Counted from the first letter of the stretch, positions 41,826 through 52,793 are shown. The stretch: DNA of 64,000 nt from Ecdyonurus torrentis (GCA_949318235.1 OX439131.1:29575018-29639017), one strand, 5' to 3'. A program made the numbers and translations. The notes: generated by a model not told the origin, from the letters alone.

Positions 41826-43380
41826 TCACTTACAAGGGAGGGTATTGAATCGTCTCTGAGCTCTGGAGCTGAAATTTGCAGGGATTGTGTGTTTTTGGTC
41901 AAAAATGACCTAAAAAAATTTTTAGCGGCTGACCGCCATATTTGGGCCTTTTACGGCCCATTGAAGTTTTCATTTAAAAGCATGTATTTTAAATGGACCC
42001 AAAATTTTTTTTTCGTATCTCGTCGATTAAAACATCAGAGTAGGTGTAAAAAGTGACGCTCTTTTCGAAAATCATATTTATATTGGGCTCAATTAAAAAG
42101 TTTTGGCTGTAGAGGCCCTTAATGTTTCCTAAATTGGCTTATCACCACAATTTTTATGTGTTTTCTTCCTACGACAATTCGATAATTTATTATAATAATT
42201 AGATATAGGCACAGCTGGACAGGAAATTAAATTTCAAATCGATTGGTATGCAAAACATTCGATTTGAATGAAAATCTTGTGAGTTATTGGCTCTGGAAGT
42301 CACAAGAATTTCGAAATTACGTCTCCGAAGTTGGGCCCCACTCCCAATAACATGGGGTTAAATAGGAAAAACGGTCAATTTTTTAAGAATTGTTACAAAA
42401 GTTAGTAGTCTTATGTAAAATTTAGTGCTGTTTTGTATAAATCATGTTACAAATTCGTAAGTGCAATATTTGGGTCCCAGGGGCCTCTCAATTGGGTCCG
42501 CACTGCATAAAAATATCAATAGCAATTTGATTTCTTAACGCAAAAAAATATTTAACATTTTTTTCTTCTATGCAAGAAAATAGACAAGTAGAATATAAAA
42601 TTGCCAACATTTTGGTGTGCATAACATGTCATTTGCACAAATTTTGCAAGCGTCAGCATCTGCTGAAATCAATTTGAGGCAAATTTGTTTCCTTCATTTG
42701 CATGTTAGTGGCTGGGAGCCTCAAAATTGCTACAAAAATCAACCCTTTTTAGCAAGTTTCGCATAAATCGCCAAGCAGCTCAAAAGATAATATAGATAGA
42801 AAATTGATGCCAGCAAACAATTTGTTCTAGACTATATTTGACATCTCAACATGTGCATAACAATAAAATCAGACAACAATTTACATAAGCAAAAGGGGCC
42901 TAGAAAAAGGTCCAAAAATTGTATGTTTTTAACTCTGACAGACATCCAAACCACAATATTTTTTACAACCTATATCAAAAATGTTGCATTTTTTACCCTC
43001 TACAAGATGGTTATTGTTAAAAATTTCTCATGTTATTTTTTAGTCAATTATAGGCAATAATTGTGATTTTTGGGGGGTCAACAAAGGGGGTACCCTTTTG
43101 ATTATTTTTGGCTCAAATTTTTTTTTTAACTTTCATGTGCAATACATGATTATAGGTTAATTTTGCCACCAGAAACACGAATATCAAGTTAGTTTTTAAA
43201 TATTTTCATTTTTGAAGTCATGGTAACGGTTTTAAAATGCAGCCCCATATGAATGCATGTAATTTTTAGAAAATATAAAATCAAAACCAAAATAAATATA
43301 TTTTAAGTGTTTATAAGGGAAACATAAAACGAAATCATGAAACTTTTTTATTTAATTAAAATTAGTTAGTTAATAGGTGA
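41826..43380 (+). repeat. Foldback left arm, 1,555-bp outer segment
   Basis: This is the reverse complement of 48651-50205, with the same length of 1,555 bp. Mismatches are few and seen mainly near the outer end (for example GAGCTCTGGAGC against GAGCTCAGGGGC). Similarity stops abruptly outside TCACT(T/A)ACAAGGGAGGG. The segment is less AT-rich than its surroundings but has no long open frame. The 69-residue frame at 42851-43060 is identical in the two arms, which shows near-identity, not coding selection. Function unknown. Confidence 0.92.
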
Positions 43381-44214
43381 CAGAACACAACAGACAGCTG
43401 AACGAACGGACGGACAAAGGGACAGACGGACATAAAAAGTCGAACAGCAATACAGACAGAATAAAGAAAAGAAGAATGGACCGATAAAAATACAGACGGA
43501 CATAAAAGTAGTATGGCAGAAATACAGAGAGACGGACGAACGGACATAAAATAGATGGAAAGAAATACAGAAAGACGGACATAAAATAAGTGAACAGTAA
43601 ATTAAGTGAACAGAATTACAGAAAGACGAACGCACGGACATAAAATAAAGGGATAGAAATACAGAGACAGACGAACGGACATAGAGAAGATGCACAAAAA
43701 TACAGAGAGACGGACGAACGGACATAAAAAAGATGCACAGAAATACAGAGAGACGGACAAACGGCCATAGAGAAGATGCACAGAAATACAGAGAGACGGA
43801 CGAACGGCCATAGCTAGAGAAGATGCACAGAAATACAGAGAGACGGACGAACGGCCATAGCTAGAGAAGATGCACAGAATTACAGAGAGACGGACGAACG
43901 GACATAGCTAGAGAAGATGCACAGAATTACAGAGAGACGGGCGAACGGACATAAAGAAGATGCACAGAAATACAGAGATGAATGAATGGACGAAAATACA
44001 GACTGATATAAAAGATACGAATGGAAATAGAAAAAAAATTACTTGATGTACAGACAGAGAGATAAATGGACAAAGAATATAAGAACGGACCTTAAAATAA
44101 CAAACGAACAAACGGACGGACAAACAGAAATAAGGACATAAAAATAGACGAATTGAAAGAAAAAAGAAGGACAGAAATACATGTGGAGATAGATTAACGG
44201 ACAAATAGTCAGTC
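43381..44214 (-). repeat. 47-bp tandem repeat (left arm), about 7 core units
   Basis: A minisatellite whose unit, read on the minus strand, contains GTCCGTTCGTCCGTCTCTCT, GTATTTCTGTGCATCTTCTC and optionally TAGCTAT. The landmark AGATGCAC occurs seven times on the plus strand. The flanks are degenerate CCGT/CTGT-rich variants. Open frames rich in Ser, Val, Arg, Pro and Leu on the minus strand are readings of the repeat. Confidence 0.93.
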
Positions 44215-44235
44215 AAAAAAAAAAAAAAAAAAAAA
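44215..44235. repeat. Poly-A tract (left arm)
   Basis: A 21-base A-run that matches the 24-base T-run at 47374-47397 in the right arm, directly inside the tandem repeat in both. Confidence 0.9.
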
Positions 44236-44282
44236 GGCTTGCATAAGTATGAACGGACAGACAGACAGAATTATAATATTAA

Positions 44283-44608
44283 AGCCATAGACACCCTAAA
44301 ACAACATGGGATTTTTAATCAATAAAAATGAAATGGGATCTTCATAGCTGATGTCAATTTTTATCAAAATGTTAATGTAGCTTCACGAGAGAGCTTGAAA
44401 AAACTGTAAAGTGTGCAATTTGCAAGAAAATTCATGATTATGACGTCAGAAACATGCAAACATTAGTATCAAAATGTTGCGTGGATTGCAAAAATTGAAT
44501 TTTCTGATCACTGCTACGAGGCAACTGTTGGAGTTTGAGGCAAACTAATAGTATTTAGGTAAATCCCTTTGTGATATAAATGCTTATGTTTTTCTCTGGT
44601 CTATTCCT
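44283..44608 (+). mobile_element. TTAA-flanked MITE, family A copy 3, in foldback left arm
   Basis: About 326 bp flanked by TTAA (44279-44282 and 44609-44612), with TGACGTCA at 44441-44448. It interrupts arm sequence that is continuous in the right arm: without the element the left arm reads GAATTATAATA-TTAA-TGTTTCTT, and the right arm (complement) reads GAATTATAATA-ATTA-TGTTTCTT. It therefore inserted after the two arms were formed. No coding capacity. Confidence 0.88.
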
Positions 44609-44612
44609 TTAA

Positions 44613-44797
44613 TGTTTCTTTTGTATTTCAACTGTATTTCTTTTTTATTTTGTGTTTCTAATATGATATCTCTTATTTCTCTCTTCCTCTAGCTCTCGTT
44701 GTTTGTCCACTCGAGAGTATGTAGAGAAAAATGTTATTCTAAATATACAAATATTTATACGTATTGTTAAATGCAGTGATTTGTTTTGGATAAAATG

Positions 44798-44895
<98 letters not shown>

Positions 44896-44898
44896 CCG

Positions 44899-44931
<33 letters not shown>

Positions 44932-45042
44932 TTTCTTCTTTTTTTATGTTTGTCTCTTCCTTTATTTCTATTTTTACTATAAAATTTTTCTCGTATTCTG
45001 TTTATCTCTATACGTCATTTTCTTAACTCCTTTCTCTCCATG
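44613..45042 (-). repeat. Foldback left arm, inner segment
   Basis: Matches 46930-47330 of the right arm in inverse orientation (about 85-93% by eye): the 130-bp block with GTCCACTCGAGAGTATGTAG, a block with AATGCAGTGATTTGTTTTGG, a (GT)n array (about 44799-44892), a (GA)n array (about 44899-44925) and the TCTCTCCATGT end. Divergence is clearly higher than in the outer segment. Confidence 0.85.
44799..44925. repeat. (GT)n-(GA)n compound microsatellite
   Basis: About 94 bp of GT, then GCGTGCCG, then about 27 bp of GA. Equivalent (CT)n and (AC)n runs lie at 47050-47141 in the right arm. The Cys-Val open frames are artefacts. Confidence 0.95.
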
Positions 45043-45702
45043 TTGATAAGTGAAAAAGAGTAAAGAAGAGCAACACGAAGAGAAAGGAGTTGAGAAAACG
45101 ACGTATAGATAACGAGATTACGAGAAAATTTTTATAGTAAATTAGAAATTAAGGAAGAGAGACAAACGTAAACAAAAGGAGAGAAATTTCCTCTTTCTCT
45201 CTCTCTCTTTCTCTCTCTCACACACACACACACGCTCATATTTTGAAAAACTAATCACTGCATATAACAGTGATATAACAATACGTATAAATATGTATTT
45301 ATAGAATAACTTTGTTTGCTACATATTTCTCGAAAGGACAAATAACGAGAGCTAGAGAATGAGAGAAATAGATACCATATTAGAAACACAAAAAAAAAAC
45401 AAAGAAATTTAATTTAATTACAATAGGAACATTAATATATTAATTCTGTCTGTTCGTTCATACTCCGTCTTTCTGTATTTCTATTTTTATGTCAGACTAA
45501 ATTTTTTTGCCTATTTGTCGATTGAGATGGAATTTACTCAAATTTATTAGTTTTTTTTTCTGCGCGTTTCTAGAAGAATTATTGTATCTTTTCATTCCAA
45601 AATATTTTTTATTTGTAAATAATTGTGTACGTAAAGAAATAAATACTATTCTTTATTTTATGCACTACGGACCCCCTTGCATGGGAGCCCCCTAGACACG
45701 CA
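45043..45702 (+). repeat. Degraded internal copy R1 of the foldback unit
   Basis: Starts GTTGATAAGTGAAAAAGAG, continues through GAGATTACGAGAAAATTTTT, a short (CT)n/(AC)n run (45199-45236), the conserved AACGAGAGCTAGAG block and a few CTGTCTGTTCGTTCATAC-like bases. It then jumps (about 45500-45700) to a fragment of the outer segment: CACTACGGACCC...GGAGCCCCC is homologous to the right-arm GCAGTGCGGACCC...GAGGCCCCT block near 49530. The tandem repeat is deleted. Right-arm orientation; its start faces the left arm's inner end, forming a palindrome with a short spacer around 45040-45070. Confidence 0.7.
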
Positions 45703-46895
45703 AATATTGCTCTCTCTCTTTCTCTCTCTCACACACACACATACAGACACGTTCATATTCTACATAATACTCACTGCATAGAATAATATGCGCATAACAA
45801 ATGTATATTTATATAGTAACTTTTATGCGCTCCATATTTGACTGTAGATGATAAATTGAACAACGAGTTAGAGATTGAGAAAAAGAAAGATTATATTTGA
45901 GGCACAAAATAATAATAAAGAAAATTATTACAAAAAAAAAGAAAGTACGTTATTATTATGTCTGTCCGTTTATCCACGAGTCTCTCCGTTTATTCATCCG
46001 TCTGTCTGTATTTCTCTGTCTATTTTTAAGTCAGTGCGTTTTTTTTTTGTTTTTTTTTTAATCATGTATTTTTTTTTTTGGCTGTTTGATTTATTGTTCT
46101 TTCGTCCGTCTGTCTGTATTATTTCCGTCCGTATTTTTTTTCTATTTCCATTCTTCTCTGTTTATGTCCGTCTGTTTGTCCGATCGTCTATATTTATCCA
46201 TTTCTCTGTATTTCTGACCGTCTAGTATTACGTCCGTCTATTTCTGTCCGTCTATTTTTATTTTCATTCCTCTCTATTAATATCCGTCTATCTTTCTGTT
46301 TTTATATTTACCAAAACTATCTGTATTAATTAATCTAACTGTATTAAAATTATCTGTATTTTGGTCAAACTATTTTTATTTCCATTTATTTATTTTCATG
46401 TCCGTCTGTCTGTCTCTCTGTATTTCCGTCCGTCGGCCTGTTTTTTCCGTCCATTAGTCTTTTTATTTTTAGCCATCTTTAAATTTCTTTTCATTTTCTT
46501 CGTTTCATTTGTGTATATGTATTTCCTTTTGATATTTTCTTATGTCCGTCCGTCTATTTGTCCGTCTGTCCTAATAGCTGTCTGTCACGTTCTCACTTTT
46601 ATTGAATGACTTATTTAAATAAAATTAACCATTTTTATGAATGTTGTTTTCTTTATGTTTCTCTTATAAACCCGAGAAAATAGGTGATTGTGTTTTCGTA
46701 GTATTTTGTTAAATTAATATGCATTCAATGCACTCAATTTAAAAAAGGCTGTCATGGTTTTAAAAATAAAAAATATTTAAAAACTGACTTGATATTCGTT
46801 TTTCTGGCGGCCAACTGAACATAGATTTATGTCTTGCCCATAAATATGAGACAAAAAATTTAAGCAAAAAAAAAAAATAATAAATAAAAAATGAA
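45703..46895 (+). repeat. Degraded internal copy R2 of the foldback unit
   Basis: Begins within the CT/AC run (45710-45745). It then carries the CGAGTTAGAGATTGAG block, a degenerate CCGT/CTGT tandem region (about 45960-46590), and the first about 290 bp of the outer segment. That last part includes TATTTAAAAACTGACTTGATATTCG, equivalent to right-arm 48830-48857, and breaks off at an A-run near 46870-46880. Divergence from the right arm is high, about 70-75% by eye. Confidence 0.7.
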
Positions 46896-46900
46896 GGGTT

Positions 46901-47087
46901 GATAACAGAAAAAGCGCAAATAAGGGTGACATGGAGAGAAAAGTGGTGAGAAAACGAACATATAGAAAATCAGATTACGAGAAAAATGTTATAGTAAAAT
47001 TAGAAATAAAGGAAGAGACAAACATAAAAAAAAGAGAAAAATTTCCTCAGTCTCTCTCTCTCTCCGTCACGGACAGACACACACACA

Positions 47088-47143
<56 letters not shown>

Positions 47144-47373
47144 CATATTCTCCAAAACAAATCACTGCATTTAACAATACGTATAAAAATTTATATATAG
47201 AATAACATTTTTCTCTACATACTCTCGAGTGGACAAACAACGAGAGCTAGAGGAAGAGAGAAATAAGAGATATCATATTAGAAACACAAAATAAAAAAGA
47301 AATACAGTTGATATACAAAAGAAACATAATTATTATAATTCTGTCTGTCTGTCCGTTCATACTTATGCAAGCC
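46901..47373 (+). repeat. Foldback right arm, inner segment
   Basis: Starts GTTGATAACAGAAAAAGCGC, like R1, and runs through AAAACGAACATATAGAAAATC, (CT)n 47050-47066, (AC)n 47078-47141, the CTCGAGTGGACAAACAACG block and CTGTCTGTCTGTCCGTTCAT. It is the inverse partner of 44236-44278 plus 44613-45042. It lacks the MITE found in the left arm. Confidence 0.85.
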
Positions 47374-47397
47374 TTTTTTTTTTTTTTTTTTTTTTTT

Positions 47398-48650
47398 GAC
47401 TGACTATTTGTCCGTTAATCTATCTCCACATGTATTTCTGTCCTTCTTTTTTCTTTCAATTCGTCTATTTTTATGTCCTTATTTCTGTTTGTCTGTCCGT
47501 TTGTTCGTTTGTTATTTTAAGGTCCGTTCTTATATTCTTTGTCCATTTATCTCTCTGTCTGTTTATCAAGTAATTTTTTTTCTATTTTGATTCGTATCTT
47601 TTATATCAGTCTGTATTTTCGTCCATTCATTCATCTCTGTATTTCTGTGCATCTTCTTTATGTCCGTTCGCCCGTCTCTCTGTAATTCTGTGCATCTGCT
47701 CTAGCTATGTCCGTTCGTCCGTCTCTCTGTAATTCTGTGCATCTTCTCTATGTCCGTTCGCCCGTCTCTCTGTAATTCTGTGCATCTTCTCTAGCTATGT
47801 CCGTTCGTCCGTCTCTCTGTAATTCTGTGCATCTTCTCTAGCTATGTCCGTTCGTCCGTCTCTCTGTATTTCTGTGCATCTTCTCTAGCTATGTCCGTTC
47901 GTCCGTCTCTCTGTAATTCTGTGCATCTTCTCTAGCTATGTCCGCTCGTCCGTCTCTCTGTATTTCTGTGCATCTTCTCTAGCTATGGCCGTTCGTCCGT
48001 CTCTCTGTATTTCTGTGCATCTTCTCTAGCTATGGCCGTTCGTCCGTCTCTCTGTATTTCTGTGCATCTTCTCTAGCTATGGCCGTTCGTCCGTCTCTCT
48101 GTATTTCTGTGCATCTTCTCTAGCTATGGCCGTTCGTCCGTCTCTCTGTAGTTCTGTGCATCTTCTCTAGCTATGGCCGTTCGTCCGTCTCTCTGTATTT
48201 CTGTGCATCTTCTCTAGCTATGGCCGTTCGTCCGTCTCTCTGTATTTCTGTGCATCTTCTCTATGGCCGTTTGTCCGTCTCTCTGTATTTCTGTGCATCT
48301 TTTTTATGTCCGTTCGTCCGTCTCTCTGTATTTTTGTGCATCTTCTTTATGTCCGTTCGTCTGTCTCTGTATTTCTATCCCTTTATTTTATGTCCGTGCG
48401 TTCGTCTTTCTGTAATTCTGTTCACTTAATTTACTGTTCACTTATTTTATGTCCGTCTTTCTGTATTTCTTTCCATCTATTTTATGTCCGTTCGTCCGTC
48501 TCTCTGTATTTCTGCCAAACTACTTTTATGTCCGTCTGTATTTTTATCGGTCCATTCTTCTTTTCTTTATTCTGTCTGTATTGCTGTTCGACTTTTTATG
48601 TCCGTCTGTCCCTTTGTCCGTCCGTTCGTTCAGCTGTCTGTTGTGTTCTG
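47398..48650 (+). repeat. 47-bp tandem repeat (right arm), about 16 core units
   Basis: Same unit as in the left arm, now on the plus strand; GTGCATCT occurs 16 times. The array is 419 bp longer than its left partner (1,253 against 834 bp), which equals nine extra units of about 46.6 bp. A run of units with TATGGCCGTTCG (about 47985-48270) is the expanded variant; units with TATGTCCGTTCG flank it. The preceding 24-base T-run (47374-47397) matches the left-arm A-run. Confidence 0.93.
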
Positions 48651-50205
48651 TCACCTATTAACTAACTAATTTTAATTAAATAAAAAAGTTTCATGATTTC
48701 GTTTTATGTTTCCCTTATAAACACTTAAAATATATTTATTTTGGTTTTGATTTTATATTTTCTAAAAATTACATGCATTCATATGGGGCTGCATTTTAAA
48801 ACCGTTACCATGACTTCAAAAATGAAAATATTTAAAAACTAACTTGATATTCGTGTTTCTGGTGGCAAAATTAACCTATAATCATGTATTGCACATGAAA
48901 GTTAAAAAAAAAATTTGAGCCAAAAATAATCAAAAGGGTACCCCCTTTGTTGACCCCCCAAAAATCACAATTATTGCCTATAATTGACTAAAAAATAACA
49001 TGAGAAATTTTTAACAATAACCATCTTGTAGAGGGTAAAAAATGCAACATTTTTGATATAGGTTGTAAAAAATATTGTGGTTTGGATGTCTGTCAGAGTT
49101 AAAAACATACAATTTTTGGACCTTTTTCTAGGCCCCTTTTGCTTATGTAAATTGTTGTCTGATTTTATTGTTATGCACATGTTGAGATGTCAAATATAGT
49201 CTAGAACAAATTGTTTGCTGGCATCAATTTTCTATCTATATTATCTTTTGAGCTGCTTGGCGATTTATGCGAAACTTGCTAAAAAGGGTTGATTTTTGTA
49301 GCAATTTTGAGGCTCCCAGCCACTAACATGCAAATGAAGGAAACAAATTTGCCTCAAATTGATTTCAGCAGATGCTGACGCTTGCAAAATTTGTGCAAAT
49401 GACATGTTATGCACACCAAAATGTTGGCAATTTTATATTCTACTTGTCTATTTTCTTGCATAGAAGAAAAAAATGTTAAATATTTTTTTGCGTTAAGAAA
49501 TCAAATTGCTATTGATATTTTTATGCAGTGCGGACCCAATTGAGAGGCCCCTGGGACCCAAATATTGCACTTACGAATTTGTAACATGATTTATACAAAA
49601 CAGCACTAAATTTTACATAAGACTACTAACTTTTGTAACAATTCTTAAAAAATTGACCGTTTTTCCTATTTAACCCCATGTTATTGGGAGTGGGGCCCAA
49701 CTTCGGAGACGTAATTTCGAAATTCTTGTGACTTCCAGAGCCAATAACTCACAAGATTTTCATTCAAATCGAATGTTTTGCATACCAATCGATTTGAAAT
49801 TTAATTTCCTGTCCAGCTGTGCCTATATCTAATTATTATAATAAATTATCGAATTGTCGTAGGAAGAAAACACATAAAAATTGTGGTGATAAGCCAATTT
49901 AGGAAACATTAAGGGCCTCTACAGCCAAAACTTTTTAATTGAGCCCAATATAAATATGATTTTCGAAAAGAGCGTCACTTTTTACACCTACTCTGATGTT
50001 TTAATCGACGAGATACGAAAAAAAAATTTTGGGTCCATTTAAAATACATGCTTTTAAATGAAAACTTCAATGGGCCGTAAAAGGCCCAAATATGGCGGTC
50101 AGCCGCTAAAATCTTTTTTAGGTCATTTTTGACCAAAAAGACACAATCCCTGCAAATTTCAGCCCCTGAGCTCAGAGACGATTCAATACCCTCCCTTGTT
50201 AGTGA
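48651..50205 (-). repeat. Foldback right arm, 1,555-bp outer segment
   Basis: The reverse complement of 41826-43380, of equal length and almost identical. It ends at CCCTTGTTAGTGA; beyond this the flanking DNA is unrelated to the left flank. The equal length implies no net indels since the arms separated, in contrast to the tandem repeat beside it. Confidence 0.92.
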
Positions 50206-51558
50206 GCATATTGACTTAGAAGACGTATAAATAAATTTTGAGATTTCTTTATTATACTTTTTTTTTTTTTTTTTTTTTTTAAGTTAGTCTTATTAGTAAG
50301 CGTTATGAAACCTTGTAAAAGAATATAACGCAGTTGGATATACATATAAGTTCAAGTAATGCTTGCTCACATTGGAGCAAAAGTGCGGTAATAAACCACA
50401 TTCGACTGTTTTTATATAAGACATGTTTTTGGATGTTATTTTTTTTAAATCACATTTTGTAGTACTTTGATTTTTCATATTAAATAATTGTATTGAAATT
50501 TATGATATTTAATCATTTTTATATCACTATATTTAACTATAACAGAACATCTTTATTGTTCACATTATAATTGTACTTGTTTCCATAGAGTGTATGCATT
50601 CACGTTAAAGTCGAAGCCATGGTGTATCACTCAAGAACATGAAACTAAACATGGAACTCAAGAATATAGGAAAATTAATAATTTTGCCAGTTAAAAAAAA
50701 TACTAACGTAAGTAATATTTTGGAAATCATTGATGCTGTTAATACTTTAAATTAGTGTCTATAAAGTATATGTAAGAAAAATAATAACAATAAATAACAG
50801 TTAAAAAAAATCGAAAGAGAATATCCAAAAACGAAGTATGTCCTATGATGAACAATGATTTTCATTGATCTAGTACGGCGTCGAAGTGCATTCAGTATGA
50901 CGTCATACGGATACAACCTATAGTATTTTTAAGCAATTCTAATAAATATTACACTTAAAGTAGAAAATAAAGTCAGGAACGTATAATTATATAATATTAG
51001 AACTTTAAACTAAAATTTACCCTTTTTGTTTAATTAAAGTTAGAAATTTTGGTGACATGAAATGATATTACAAGTTATGAATGACAGAAGATTATGAATT
51101 AAATATATAGGGAGCATAAGAAACTGGTGTAAATTCCCTTAAATATTTATGTATATAGTTAGTAAATTAACTAAATAACTTTGTATTATAAGATGAGTAT
51201 AATATTATATATATTTTCATGTTGTAACAAGTGACGTTTCAAATTTATATTTACATTATATATTTTATTTAAATTAACGTCTCTCATCTGTTTTATTTAA
51301 TACTTTAGAGACTATTTAAATATTTACATTATTTTTTTTATATAATATATATTTTTTAAATAAAATGTAACTAAAACAATGCTTTAATGGTTCATATTGT
51401 AAAAGATTTAATTTTTAAATCAAATGTCTTCTTTGTATTTTAATTTTTATGTTTTTTTTTTTTTTTTTAACCTTACTTCGATTTTTTTCAATTTGGGGTG
51501 ATGACAATTTGCTCCATGAACTACGGGCGTCATATAAACTGTATTATGTGCTCTCTAT
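50206..51558. other. AT-rich spacer
   Basis: Right flank of the foldback, with a T-run at about 50261-50281 and a TGACGTCA-containing patch at about 50890-50905. No gene, and no match to the left flank of the foldback. Confidence 0.55.
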
Positions 51559-51808
51559 ATCGCCGTGGTCGCGCCTAAAGGGCGTGCTTGCATTTGGCTA
51601 CTTTCACGTAAAGGGCGTACTTGCATTTGGATACTTTCAATGCTGCGAGCGCATCCACCATAAGCTTAAAATGTAAAACTAAGTGCAATTACTCCCTTTG
51701 CTGTACTGGAAAAAAAATGCAAGTACGCCCTTTGCCAAAAATGCAAGTACGCCTTTTGTAAGACGACCTTGAAATGCAAGTACGCCCTCTGGGCGCAGCC
51801 AGAGCGAT
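51559..51808. repeat. Inverted array of a 19-bp motif
   Basis: Six copies of AAAGGGCGTACTTGCATTT or its complement. Two are forward (51577-51595, 51610-51628, exactly 33 bp apart). Four are reversed (51681-51699 degenerate, 51715-51733, 51739-51757, 51772-51790). The outermost copies sit in a longer inverted repeat (about 37 bp) starting ATCGC and ending GCGAT. The segment is much less AT-rich than its flanks. The spacing of the two forward copies gives an in-frame peptide duplication (VLAFGYF) that is probably a by-product. Possible identities: a small foldback element or a cluster of binding sites. Confidence 0.85.
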
Positions 51809-52677
51809 TATTATGAAGCAAATAGCCTTTTTTTTTTAACTTTTTAACAAATAATAATAATAATAATAACGAACTTTAAAAAAGTATGCAATTGATGGAT
51901 ATCAAATTTCCTAAGAAAAAACAAACATTAGGTTATTCAATTAATTTGAAAAGTAAATATTAAAGTATCACAAATATATCAATTTTAATAATATTATTGG
52001 AATTTTAGGTTAAAAGAAAAATAAACACAAAACATTAAACATTACTATTATTTTAATAATAATAATATATATACACAAAAATATAATTTTGTAAATATTT
52101 AACTGATAATATATACGGTTACAAAATTAATTATAATAATTATTTGTCAATATCATAAGGTTATGTGTTGTTTATAAATTTAAATTATGTTTACATTTTA
52201 ATTTCAATAATAAATAATTTATGAAAAATGTATAGCTGAAATTTAATTATTAAAATGTATGCCTTGTAGCATTATTTTATTTTTAAGTTTATATATATAT
52301 ATATATAAATGTAACTATAAAGGTGTTATTGTTACAAAATAACAATGAAAAGTCAATATCAGGAAGGAAAACAAATAATATCTCAAAAATATATTGTTCT
52401 TTAATTGGAAAATTATTAATTAAAATGTTTACAATTTTTTTTTTTTAACATCAAAAAGGAGAACAAAGTAAATAACTTAACTTTAAAAACATGAAAAAAA
52501 TCATTTAAAAATGTCAGTTAAAAAAAAAAGTAAACCCTTTGTCATAAGATATTTTTATATGTTAAAACATATTAAGTAATTAAATAGTGTATATAAGCTA
52601 AACATTTTTTTTTTGTAGCCTAAGGGTACTTTATATTTTGTTTATATGTTTATTTTTTTCTCTATTATTTTCCTTTG

Positions 52678-52680
<3 letters not shown>

Positions 52681-52758
<78 letters not shown>

Positions 52759-52793
52759 TATGTATATATGTATGAATGTACACACACACACAT
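52681..52793. repeat. (TA)n plus (AC)n microsatellite
   Basis: About 70 bp of TA, a TACATA/TGTATG transition and a short (AC)n run. Confidence 0.94.

Larger units (their letters stand above)
41826..50205. mobile_element. 8.4-kb foldback structure with long inverted arms
   Basis: From outside in, each arm has a 1,555-bp segment, a 47-bp-unit tandem repeat, a poly-A/T tract, a block with GACAGACAGACAG-type repeats, a conserved 130-bp AT-rich block, a (GT)n/(GA)n segment and a block containing TTTCTCTCCATGT. The middle (about 45043-46900) holds two degraded extra copies of the same unit in the right-arm orientation. The layout matches the general plan of foldback elements (FB/Galileo, TU), whose long terminal inverted repeats contain tandem repeats. 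No transposase frame or clear target duplication was found: flanks CTGTT and GCATA do not match. A chromosomal inverted duplication of a satellite-like unit is the alternative. Confidence 0.7.

Noticed and set aside
42851..43060. 69-residue frame identical in both foldback arms
   Set aside because: Identity is explained by the near-identity of the arms at DNA level. Composition is ordinary for AT-rich DNA and R2 does not preserve the frame.
43362..44216. Several minus-strand open frames rich in Ser, Val, Arg, Pro and Leu, with partners at 47396-48669
   Set aside because: They are readings of the 47-bp tandem repeat. Overlapping frames are open at once and the peptide repeats follow the DNA period, so coding is not supported.
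47398..48650. Regular repeats that might suggest a CRISPR array
   Set aside because: The units are contiguous head-to-tail with no unique spacers of constant length, the context is eukaryotic, and no cas genes are present.
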